Of a stretch of 64,000 nucleotides of DNA, positions 25,501 to 38,300 are shown one piece after another. The stretch is taken from NCBI RefSeq assembly GCF_043641665.1, contig NC_092181.1, positions 20,344,463 through 20,408,462 on the forward strand. Reading direction: 5' to 3'. This DNA comes from Enoplosus armatus (Eukaryota; Chordata; Actinopteri; Centrarchiformes; Enoplosidae). How positions within the stretch are numbered: position 1 is the first letter of the stretch; each line of letters opens with the position of its first letter. Under the pieces are notes generated by a model. It was not told where the DNA came from. It did no database searches and saw only the letters and a list, made by a program, of their open reading frames with translations. The translations under genes and the position numbers were made by a program.

Positions 25501-28500
25501 TATAAATTGCTTATTAAGAATGTTTAATATCTGGGCCACTGCTAAATGTCTGGACCAGTGCACTTTAATATCATCAACGCCATGTGATATGAAAGTGTGG
25601 ACCTACTCGTTAAAGATGAGGTCAGGGGCAAAGTAGAGCATCTGTCCATTGGTGTGTTTGTAGGAGCGCCAGCTGAGGCAAAAGGAGGACAGACACATCC
25701 ATGAGTACTGGATCAGGGTGATTTGGTCCTCAATGGGCAGGCCCCGGAAACCTAACACACACAAAAACACACAGAAGAAGCTGATGAGAAGAAAGCACTA
25801 TGTTTGAATGTAGCTGACAACACGTAGGCATGGATTTAATGCGTTTGGACTTAAGCACCAACTTAAGCGGCATTTATTTAGCCGAGTACGAGCACGTGTG
25901 GAACCGCATGTTTGTTCGTGTGCATTACGTACCGTGTATCTTTGCTACACTGTGCTTTTTTTGTGCCAATATTTGTTTAGACATGATAACCACTGAGAAG
26001 TATTCGCCCATTCTTGTTTTACGCAAATCCCACAAGGCCTCCAGTTATTGGCGTGTTGTCTATGGAGCTCCAAAAATAGAGTGGAATAGGAAACTTGCCA
26101 AACTCTCAATCAAACTCTGGCGAGAAACTCCTCCTCATGCAAAACATAGGCCTACTGAGGACACACAAGTGACTTATCAAGGCTTGGGGACTATTTTAGT
26201 CAATATGCATGTCAGATTGCGAAATACAATAATTAAAAAATATATATATTTGTAGAAAAGGTATGTCAAATGCCTGGCTTAACACTGTGTATTCAGTTAA
26301 TAAAATAAGGAGCACAGGGCTGGCTGATATTCAAAATATGAACTTTGATGTCTGTAATTTTTCAGGTAACTTTAAAGGTAACCCGCCATCAGGAAGGTAT
26401 GTGCTAATAATGTAGCTCTCATTGACAAACAAGTCTGACTTTCCTGCATAACATATTGTTGGTACTGAATATTGTTCCATGTTGCCCCGTGTGTTAGCCC
26501 CGCCACATCCAAGCTGAATGCAGGCGGTGGCATATCTGAAAGTCGAAGGTACTCATTTTGACCCTTCTGTCTGGCTCCCCTTCTATTTATACGTCCGGAT
26601 ATGGCAAGCAGACACCGTGGAGGTATCAAATATTTGCAATACAGCAAATTAAACAGCCTCAAAGAGCTACCTGTGAGACATCTTTCAATATGTCTCCCAC
26701 TGACTGGCATTTTAGGGGAACTTGTTTATCCCTTTTCAAACATGTTTTTTTTTTCTTCCCGTGCTGTGGTTTATAGGTAGAAATTAATGAGATAGACATT
26801 CGATCTTCTGTTCAACATTACATCTGACGCCGCCGATGTAAATGAGTTCTGTTTGGAAATCTTAATCTTGATTCTATTTAATGGTAAAATAGGATTCCCT
26901 TCCTAATCTTGTTCAAGCTTCACGGGATCATTTCCTGACCTAATATTTAAAATGAAAAACTGTGTGCCCTGACAAAACTAGCAGGGTTGCAATTCTCAAA
27001 ATGTAGACATCAAAAGTGAAGATGTAGGCATGTTATCTTCATTAAAACCCCTGATTTATTAAACAGATTTTGTTACCACTTACTATTTCTTTAAATCGTC
27101 CATGTATTAATAAAAAATGGACATTTGTATTGTTTATTAATAAATTCATTATAAATATAAAATGTAAAAATGGCTGAAATATACATGATCACAGACATTC
27201 TATTGCACTGAAAATATAAAATGTTATGTTGGTTTACAAGCTAATTTAATTGACTTAAGCTGTTTTTTAGAAAGTGGAAAAAATTATTTGACTAGTAGTA
27301 CAATGTAAAATACTGCAGCCATTTCCATAAAATATAACGTTTAAAAATGTGATTTACACACCTTATTTTCTCTACACATTTCTATGAGGGTGCTGTTTAC
27401 ACTCCTTTCCAGTTCTGTCTTAAAAACAGTCTTAAACAGCGTTAAGGCCTCAGCCCACTGCTATAGTGGTCACTAACCTGGAAGTACTTTGGCCCACTTC
27501 ACCATGCGTACCATCTGCTTTCCGGCCAGGCGGTTGAGACTGGACAGCAGGTGGTCAGTGGTGTCGGGCTGCGTGTTGTCATAGCCAGAGTACACCTCTT
27601 CAGGCTCAATCAGCTCCAACACACTGCAGATGGAGGGTGGCAGAAAAGGTGTGACCACCCCGGGTCCGTGGGGCACCAGGGCATTGGCAGCGCTGGCGTT
27701 CAGCTCCTTCTCAGAGGACAGGTAACCTCCTCCGACGCCACCTGTGGCAGTTTGGCCGTCCTTAGAGCCTTGCAGGTCCTCGCTGACTCCCTTCAGCTTC
27801 CCTAACTTTTTGGACTTTCGTGCTGTGGGGAACACAACAGCCCGCATTAACACATTGTTGATGGAGGCGTTTCTTACATTCATAATCTGAGGTTATAATA
27901 GAAATGTGACAGATACTGGGCGGGTATAATCCTGTTATTGAATGTTTAGTTTGACTGTTGTCCTTTACATATGAAATTATTTTCACTTAATATCGGCCTC
28001 AAGGCAAACTTGGGGTTGGTTGTCACATTCACTTTTCTCCACATACTTGATGTTTAACTAGCATTACAGAAATGTTTTTATTCTTTATCTTTGGGAATCT
28101 GACAGCTTTCTTAACTTGTCTTTCTATCAAAATTAGATCTAAACAGCTGCGCTCCCATTCACTGGGTTACACCGCTGCTACTCAAACATACAGCCACTCT
28201 CACTGGCAACCTTAAGCTTTTATTCATGACTCATGGTCATCTGCTGCTTTTTAAACACTACATGACATTTCACTAGGAGGAGATGTGTTTATTCCAAGTC
28301 ATGTTTTTGTGCTTGTAATATGCTTAAGTTAATAATTATCTGAATTGTCTATATGTGATTGACACATGGTGGATTGTTGAGTTTAAGTTTATCCATTTCA
28401 AACCAGTGCAACCCACCAGTTGCTGGTGGTGCATTGCCAGAGGGTAACCATATGGTGGCTGGAGCCTATCACTGATAAGTATAGCGGATGACAGCCTCTG

Positions 28501-31500
28501 TATATGATGTGGTTTTCATAGTTTTTTGGCGTCACTCTCCAGTCTCCTCTGTGCTGAGCTCGCTGTATGTTTTTAAGGGAATGACAATGTTGTACATAAG
28601 TGACTGAGTGACACATGGTGGTCTATTTAAGCTGCCTTTGTTGTGCCCACTCTTTTGCTCTGCTCTGCTGTGCTGCTGCTGCACATCTCCTTTAACCCAT
28701 CTGCTACATGTATACTGTTCCAAACACCACTTCAACACTACTGCTGCTGCTGCTCATATAGCATTTCATAAGACCCACATTTATCCCAGCAGCCACCTGT
28801 AGGCTCTTATTACCCTGTGAGTGAGTTTATTACTCACACTCCACAATCATCTCTCTGCATCAACACTGTGTATGCTCGTGGAGAGTAATGTCAAAGCAAA
28901 GAAAAATGGACTTTGTTAATACTCTGTATTCACTCAATAATACATCCATTAGTTTTGTTGACTGAAATATATACAAGCAAGTCAAATTGGCCATAAAAAA
29001 CAAGCGTTCACACATTCACAGTGCAGAAAATGTATGATGAAGTGCTTTTCTGGAATTGGTTTTCCCAATCAGTCCCATTTATTTGTTTTATAATGTACTA
29101 TCAGCGGTTTGGTTTGGTTCCAGGATAAAAAATGTCCCATGTTTAGGACTTTGTTATATCATTTACTGAATGTGTTTATTTTCTGTGAGCACCTGGATTT
29201 TTTCTTACACATGTATATGTGCATTACATCAAGGGTTTAAATCATTCTCCTGTTTAATAAAGCTCATCAACGTCATCCCTTCGTCAGAAAAAGTCGAATG
29301 AGGGAGATTAAGAAATGAAAACCTTATTACTGCAGCCATTTACTAAACTATCGCTCAGGTCACAGAGGACTCCAGCCGTAGAGAGCTTGAGCTAGTTTGG
29401 GAGCTGTTGCTGTTGAGGGCCTGTAAAGCCCATTTAGATCTTTTATGTGATATTGGGCCGAACAACTAAACTTGATTTGACATGACAGCAGACAGCTCTA
29501 ATGCATTTCCAAATGACAGAGTCTTCATAAACCAGTAGTCTATATACTGTAGAAACATACACTTTAGATAAGTCACAGAATCTGTCCAAAGAGCTGAAAT
29601 ATCCCCAAGGATTAAAATATTAAATATTCACTGCTTCATCTCATCGACTATCTGAATAGATAAAATCTCTAAAATGTTTTGTGACAGAAAAATGGTGGAG
29701 TATCATACGCCACAGGGTAAGATAAAAATAACTGGTATGAAAATTAGGTGATGATCATTAAGAAAAACAACTTTACAGTCATTTCTGGGAATGGTTCATT
29801 TTGACAGCAAGTCAAGGAATCTTGCTTAGAAATTGTGCACACCAGTACAGCTAGTCTGAAATGTCCATGTTGCTTTTTGTAGGCATTCATTAACTCCTCT
29901 CCCCACTGCTTCAGATATATATCATTCCAATTTGCAAATATTTCACTTAATTTAGAAGACTCACAAATAATTCATTAAAAAGCATGAAGCAGACAACTCA
30001 GGCTACACTCCATAACAGCAGCAGCTGCATGTGTGTGTGTGTGTGTGTGTGTGTTTCTTGCCGCCTTTGTTTCCTCAAGCAATTTGACAGAACTACCAAA
30101 ACCCTGCGTCAAATTTTTCTATACATTTACATTCATATTTAAATTCAGCCTACTTGGGGAGCATACAATTAAAATAATTTGTAATTTCAAGAACTCTAAT
30201 GGACTGACAACCTATCAAGTATGCTTTTAGCCTTGTGTATGCCACTGTGACCCTGAATTGGAATAAGCCAGTGGCAATAAATGAATACATTTCATCCACC
30301 ACTTCCCTTTCAACTAGTGTCGTCTTTCCTCAAAATACAATACTGTAACTTGTCTGTAGGCTTTGTCAGCTGGCATCGTATAGAGTACTGTAGATCTACA
30401 AATTCGGTAGATGCATTATGCATATTGTGCGCAGATATACTATATGCGCACACATACACACAAACGTCCTATGACTCAGCATCCTTGGGCCTCCTGTGAC
30501 TACAGCCAGACCTACTTTTCCATATCTGTAATTTCTTATAAGCAGAGCGAGGCTGACTCAAATGTCACATCTAAGACACGTGACAGGGCAAATATATATA
30601 TAATGAGGGTGTGACTCCTCACCTCCTAGGTTCATCCCGGCCTGGAGACACTTCCGTACGCGACATGCCGGACAGTTTTTCCTTCGGATCTTGTCAATGA
30701 TACAGTCATTTCTCCCGGCACACAGGTAGTTGTGCTGACCTACGGAAAGACAAGACACAGCGTCAGTGCGATGGTGGATCGTACATGCAGCTTGACATAG
30801 AACAGCAGTGATGTGCAGCAAAGACATAAAAAAAGAGCACTAAAGTAAGTTAACTTGTGCAATACTGAATAAAATATGTGTACATTTGATTACATGAACA
30901 GAAGTAAATGTTTGATTCTACTGTAGAATCTCTGTCGGTGACTGTTTGTAATGTAGGTCAACACAGAAACCCGTGAAATGTCTGGCAATATCAGAGATCT
31001 ACATTTTATGATTATCACTGTGAAAATCATTGAAATTGTGATTATTCCGCTCTCACATTCTACAACGCATGACTAATGGTGTATTTTACAGTATATGGCA
31101 TGGGGGTATTAGCATTCGCTGGAACCAGGACACTGGCTGCAGCTAGACTATTCCTGACAGTGATGCTAACATGGCGAGAATCCCTCCTGCCTCCTGCCTA
31201 GCCCTCAGCTAAACCCAATGATCTCCCATTTCAGAGCGCTTCCTTCCGCTCCACTACTTCTTCACTGTACAGCTCCTCTCCTCCTCCACTCTTCTCCCTC
31301 TCTACGCCTGCGTCTCCATCCCTCTTTTTTCCCTTTTTCCACACGTCCGCCAGCCTCAGAGCGCCATACGCCCACACACAGGCAGGCTGATGCTCGTGCA
31401 CACGTACAGTCATTCACTCTCTCACTCCAATACACACACACACATGCATGCACATACACACCACAGCCAAAGCTGCTCCACTTGGCAATTCAATAAAAAA

Positions 31501-32294
31501 AAAAACTGCAAATGTTGTATCTGCTTTCACAAACAAATACACACACATGGAAATCACGACACAACCCAGATGGAGTGGTATAGTGTGCTGTAGTGACCCC
31601 AGTGACCCCAATAAATGGCCTAGCTCTGTCAGGGTCGATGTCAAAATTGTATGTACGTCTCAGATGGTGTATATGGTTGTATGCATGCACACATTTGCAT
31701 GTCAGTGCATGTCAGTCTGTATTTTCCTGCATGTTTGTTTCGCATCGTTTTTGGCAAAGACGTGAGAGTTGTAGCATGAAAGCTTGTGCGTTGTTTATAT
31801 GCAGTTTGCTCAAACATGTACATTCTGTGCATTGCCTTTGTTGCATCTACCGTACAGTATTTGTATTTGTGTGTAGGACGGAGCAGAAGTTGTTTTCTGA
31901 GCTAGCAGGAGTAGTGCGCAGTGTGTCTGTCTGGCTGCTGCCAAAAGCCAAGGAACCGAGCTGCAGGAGGAGAGGCAGCAGCTGTAGCCCCACCACTATT
32001 TCTGGCTAAATCACATGACCGTTACATAAGCCCATTTTTCTTGCTCTAAAAAACAGTAAACTGCGACACAGGAAACACAACGCAGCCGTCCCCTTCTCCA
32101 CCCCTACCCCGTGCACGCTAACACACACACACATGCATATACGCACACACTCTCGCTTGGATAGGCCGAACCAAATGGCAATTCTGAAAACTCTGGAGCC
32201 TTCCTGTCAACTGTTTTGCTCATTCCCGTGAATCTTGTTAATAATTGTTAGAGTGAAATACACTTCATGAGACAGGCAAAGTCGTAGTTCAATG

Positions 32295-32335
<41 letters not shown>

Positions 32336-35300
32336 CGCACGACTGTGTGTGTATCTGAAAGGGAGAGTTGTTTATTTATGTACTGTGTGTGCATGCACTC
32401 ACATGCCCTCGCACAGCATGTTTACCTCTGAATATGTGCATTTGCTTATCAACCTGGCACGTGGCGGGCTTACTGATGAATGACACCTTTTCAGTCTTAC
32501 CTTGGAAAGGTAAGGTTTCATCTCTTATGAAAGTGGTTAAATTATTAACTCATTTTGACTCCATGTGCGCTTTACTCAAACATCCATAACTTCTGTCTTT
32601 AGATTCCTCAGATACTGTTTTAAATTTGACATCATTCTGAAAACTCCTTTCATCGTGGTTCATTTAACCCTCCGAGTTCTCTAATGGAGTCCACTCATGT
32701 CTACTTTTAATGATCTCACAATCTGGCAACAACCCGGTGAGTAGTCTCTGTTGTCTGTCAACTCCAGCATACATGAGTTATTCTTCTGAAAGGGAAATAC
32801 TCTTTCCTATGGGGACCCCACTTTAACAAGAGTAACCTGCCCTGCAGTCCTCCAGCCACCAGCACAGCTACAGTACTTCTGATTTCCAAACAGAAGACAG
32901 ACAGACTTCAGGCCTTTGCTAAAATACAGCCTTTGACCGATCATTTTTAAATAGTCTCCAGGCACAAGTGGTCAGACCCCTGATTGTGAAAATAGCCTCT
33001 CGTATACAGTAGCTGACCCACATCAATAATACTACTGTGACTCTCTGAATGGCATTCAGCAGTGGCAGCAGATTCCTTAGTTGCATGCCGGCACTGCGGA
33101 GGCAAGATGGGATATGACTAAAGATGTGCTGAAGTCTATGTCATTCTCATAGATTAATCCCATTCAATTATCCACTCGCAGAGCGTTTGGTCAATTCTGT
33201 GATCGTCATTCATCGGTATTTATGCAACCTAAATTACATAGCCAAAAAAATCCCAAACAACCAAAAAACAGGCCTCCCAGAGATGTAATTGTTGTTACCA
33301 CTGGGCCAGTGGTATGCAAATCACTGCCTTGCAATAGCACTGCTACTCCAATTCTTTGGACAACACACAAACAGCTGTGTTGGATGGGGCTCTACACAAT
33401 TAAGTTTCCCTGTCTGGATCATTATAAAAAGAGGGTGCTAAAATAGAATGTAAATAGAAGCTGTTATTTTGTTTACTAATGTCTCCACTGCTATAATAAT
33501 GTGCTATATCTCAGTTGTCCTGTGCATTTCCTTCTCACAAAAATTTTCCCATCTGCTGTCTCTGTACATGATGCATTTAGTCATTATTTAGGCCTCAGTA
33601 TGGTATTTGGAAGTTTCTAATGTACAAAGGCAGCCAGTTGTTTCAGGTAAAAGCGGTTAGAATTCATAATCATACAGCCCTCTCATCTACAATGCACTAT
33701 AACTTTATTCCCAGCCGTAGCACTACACCAATTGTTCGTCAAGACATTCACATATTAATTGGTGCAAATTAAAAACATTTGTATGGTTTTACAGCTAGAG
33801 GTTAAAAACACTTTTGACTTTCTTCCAAATCAAATAAATCAAAGACGGCTTGCTGCTGTTTTCAGACTATAGAGTTACAACAGAAATATGTCCACTCGTC
33901 TGCACCTCCTTCCTCATCAAAGCTGTTTTGAAAACATAATTCTATGTCTATTGAAACATTACTTGAATGCCTATCTAAAAGAATATTTTCTTGTACTACT
34001 TTGTCATTTGTGTGTATAGAGTAAGTGCATTTGACATGCACATTTCTAGCACAGTATGTGGTCCACTAAGACTTTGAAAAAGCCAATATTGGCATCGACA
34101 CTCTGTAGTACTGTCTCTTTAACAAACCAATCATCAGTGAAGACACTGATAAAGCCCATCAGATTGGCTCTTATTTGGTTGAACGGTGTAGCCCACTGAC
34201 TGCGCTGGATCCTTTTTGCATTGATGTCAAAGAACAAAGGTATCACCAGGGAGCAGGAAGAGATGGAGGTCAGATTATATCCACTGGAGGGCCATCGGGC
34301 CTGCAGGTCAGCCCAGGTCAGGGGAACTGAGGGCATGGAGGAAGTAGTGTGTGCATGTACGAGTGAGTTATATCATCATACGTGCCCCAAACATACAGCA
34401 CACCTGTTACTGTGATAAGAGGCTTCATAGGTAGAGAGAATGCTGTGAATACTGAGCTGAAATTATTAGTCTATTAATTTATTTGAGAAAAAAAAAGTCT
34501 TTTGAAAAAGAAAATAATCTACAGCAACTTAAATAATTCAGTATTTAAGTAATTTATCAAGCAAAAATGCCGAACATTTGCTGGCTCCAGCTTCTCACAT
34601 GTGAGGATTTGCTGTGTTTCTCTGTTTTACATCATCATGTGAATTTAATACATTTGTGTTGTGGGCTGTTGCTCACACAAAACAAGCAATTTGGAGACGT
34701 CTACTTTGCTTTAGGAAAAGTGAGGGGCAACATCACAGGCAATCAATTAGCTGAGAAAACAGATTTGTTGTTATGAAACATAATCATTAGTAGTTATTAG
34801 CACACCTAATATATTGTATGCCCTTGTGTCTATTTTTAAAGCAGTATGGATATAAAATGCACAGACAAATGTGTCTAGGTAGCATTAGAGAGACCCTTCC
34901 TCAGGCTGCATTCTCCAACCTAAATGCCTATTAGCAATGTGGGTCACACACGTACTTACTGTAAGCTTTACAGATTAAATTTCTACCTCATGCTGCACAC
35001 CTGAATTCCTTTAGCAGTCACGAAGAAGTGTGTGCCCATGCATGTGTGCCCGGTATGTTTGTGCCTGTGATTGTGTTTGTATGCATGTTGTTCGCAGTTT
35101 CCTGATCAAAGAAGCTCCAATGTGGGACGTGTGTTGGGGAGCTGGGATCAGGGCAACACTGCTAAATGGCTTCACTCCAGCCGTTGTTACATGAGCCTCT
35201 CACACACAACCTGAAGCATTCACTCCGGCACTGGAGGGAGGCCTTTATTCCCCCGGCCCGAGCTGAAAAAGATGTGATTGGACAGCGGAGCTGCCAGTCA

Positions 35301-38300
35301 AAGCAGAAAAACAGTCCGAGACGTGTCCTCAGATGACCTCTCCCACAGAGGCGGTGCAGAAGAATAGGTTTGTAGATTGACACCAGCGCCATGGAAACCA
35401 CGACCCAGTCACATTGCAGAACACAGTGAGGCCATAACAAGGTTGACTAATGTCTCTGTAAACCTCTCAGTTCAATAAGAGAGCAGCAAAAACAGCTAGT
35501 GAGCTAAAAGCAGGGCCTAGTATTATTACAAAGAGCAGACATGCCAAGCCACTGATGACATGTGAATAATAAGCTGGCGTTCAACTCTTCAAATGCGCTC
35601 CACATGGAGTCGTTTATTGAGTGCAGCTGTCTTGTATCAACAAACTAGTCTTTAGTGGAGAGGATGCAGGAGAGAAGCACTGTGAATGCATTCAGCTATT
35701 TCCACATTTCATTAGTGATGATAACACATATTTACGAACTGTTGTTTTGTGTCAGAATGCATTTTCCCACGGCGCAGGATACACGTTTATACTGAAGAAT
35801 CCATTCACTTCAGTAGAGCCCATAAATCGGCTGCATGTTTGCATGTGACAGTTGAGTCAACAGTAGCAACACAACTGCAACATTTGTAAAGCGCCATAAA
35901 AGTTATTACCGCTGTTGTTTGTTTACCATACAAGAACATCTAAAATGTGACAGTAGATAAAATGTGTGAGTGTAAGAGCTGCCATACTGTATGAGATAAA
36001 CTGGATGACTTGTGGTGAATAGCTGGTGGGTGAATGTTTCTTTTACGAAATAAGTGTGTGTGCATGTGAATGCTTAAAGAATGAATTGACGGCATTTTGA
36101 AAAGCTCACAGCCAGTTCCCTGGGACCGTGGTTATAAACTTTATAGTGTACAGTTGGCTGTGCCTTCTGGTAGATATGACAAAAATTAAGTGGAATGAAT
36201 ATTCGTCCTCTTGAGGGGGACTGTAAGTGCACAGATTTGGACAGTAAAAGGCCCATGTGGCCGATAGATATTCCAAACAGATGGTCTGAATGTAAACCTA
36301 AAATGTCGACTTCAAAGAACTCGGAGCCAAGCTCCGGTGATGTAAAATAAAGCTACCTAACAGTGACTTGTCTGACTCTGATAAAGGGGAAACCAGACCC
36401 ACCACAGTCAGAGGATTTCATCTGATTTGTTGATGACTCCAGAATGCTAACTAGCTCTGTAGTAAAGGGCTGTGAGCCAGTTAGTCGTCTAATGAGCTAC
36501 AGCCGACCGAAAAGTTGTGTCCCCCGAGGCAGGCGGTGCCAAAAGAAATTAAGCATGGGCTGGATTATTCCCCTTGCACAGATGCCCACTCTCTGCAGTC
36601 TTCTTTTATATCTCACATGCCGAGTCTAAGTTTTTATCTTTGAGAGAAAAGAGGAGGAGAAGGAGGAGGAAATACTGGGAGTGGGGAGGAGTACAACGTC
36701 TCCTCACGTCCTAACTTACACCTCTCCGGCGCTCGCTGCTGACACATCGCTTTCCATCCCTCTCCGTGTTTCTTACTCCCTCTCTCGGCTCCTCCTCTCT
36801 TTATCTCTCTGTCTACGTCTGACTTTTTCTTTGTCCTTCCTCCCCCCCGTCCTCCCTCGCTGTATCTGTTTCACTGTCCTCTGTCTCTCTTCACTTTGCA
36901 AAATCCTTCTCTCTGTATTTTCATCCTTTGCCTCCCCCCACCTTACCTCTCTCTTTCCACCTCAGCAGCAGCTGTGGAGGGGTCAAGTAAGGTAACAGCT
37001 CACTTTGCACATGGGAAGGGCGTACATGTTTTGCGCACAACCTGGATGACATCACTCCACTGTACGGGCTACCCGTATTACGCTTTCATAGTTTGCGCAG
37101 TTGCAGTTGTTTGGCCGTGCAGAATCAAAAGCAGTGAGATGCTCATAAAGAGATTTGAAAGCAGTGCATTCAATTTAAAGGGCATCACACAATCAATGAG
37201 TCAATTTCAGTGTAATTACATATCATATGAGAGAGAAAAAGGGTGTCAGTAGTATAATCACAGAGCCACTGGAGATCTGGGCTCTCACCTGACCAGCACT
37301 CTCACACAAAGTCACATCTTTAGCATCTGCCACCGTCTTTCTCCGCTGGCCACGCTTGAAGCAAGAACAATGGCATGTCTGGTTCGATAACCCCAGACAC
37401 ATAATCTGGTTTCAGGTCTTTGTAATGACGGTGTGTAAATATCATCAAATTAAGGCATGATTTGATTGGGAACGAGTGCAATTCCTCCAACGGTCAGGAA
37501 AACACCTAGAGGGCTGATGGCTTGCTGGCAGGCTTGTTTGCTCTCTCTCTCTCTTTTTTCCCCCGTTAGCACTGGGTGTGTAAGCGTGTGTTTTGCATTC
37601 AAACACTCATCTTAATGAGTTAGGCCAATGCCTCAGGCAACAGGCACAAAATGAAAAGCACATTATGGCTGCTGCTGATTTTCCCCAAGCTAAATATAAC
37701 ATAAAGGGCTGCTGCAGGAGAATTACCCGCTGAAGGTTTTTCTTTCTGATGTGCCACTCAAATGGTCACATTGTATAAATGCAATGTAACAAATGTTTTG
37801 GGCCAATTTAATGATCTTTTGGAAAAAATGAATATGTGGAAGGTCTACTTACATTAAACAGTAGTTGCATGAAACTAAAACCAGCATCAACTATTAGTTA
37901 ATAATTCTTAAAAGGATTGTGAGGGCTATGTGCTGCCTATATGGAAAGAACAAGCTGCTTCACTTCTTTCCACCATGTGCTTGTCTGAGTGAGCTCTTCA
38001 AACTCTGTTCCATCAGGGAAAAAGTGATTATCTGATAAAAGTGAAAATTACTGAAAGCAGAGTTATTGTATTTGCTCACATTTTCTCATTAACATTTCCC
38101 AGTTGGAAGAGCTGTACGCTTGTACCACACATTTAAACTTACTAGGCATAAGGTATTCCCCACAAACCACTGTTAATAAATTGAGCAGAATATTCTGTAG
38201 GCCACACTTGTCAGTTGAGGTGATATTGTTTGAAATTATTTGATATTCACTGAAACGACTGTGAGAACCAATTTTGGCTTAATGCAATATGAATGAATAC

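Larger units (their letters stand above)
21402..25606 (-). other. nr3c2: nr3c2 intron 6
   Basis: A 4.2-kb phase-2 intron with a long CT microsatellite (22529-22578) inside a pyrimidine-rich region of about 250 bp, and a tRNA-derived SINE at 24.8 kb. Nothing else is identified. Confidence 0.85.

Noticed and set aside
25830..26255. 141-codon + strand frame in nr3c2 intron 5
   Set aside because: Antisense to nr3c2, no recognisable motif, AT-rich end. Most likely a chance open frame.
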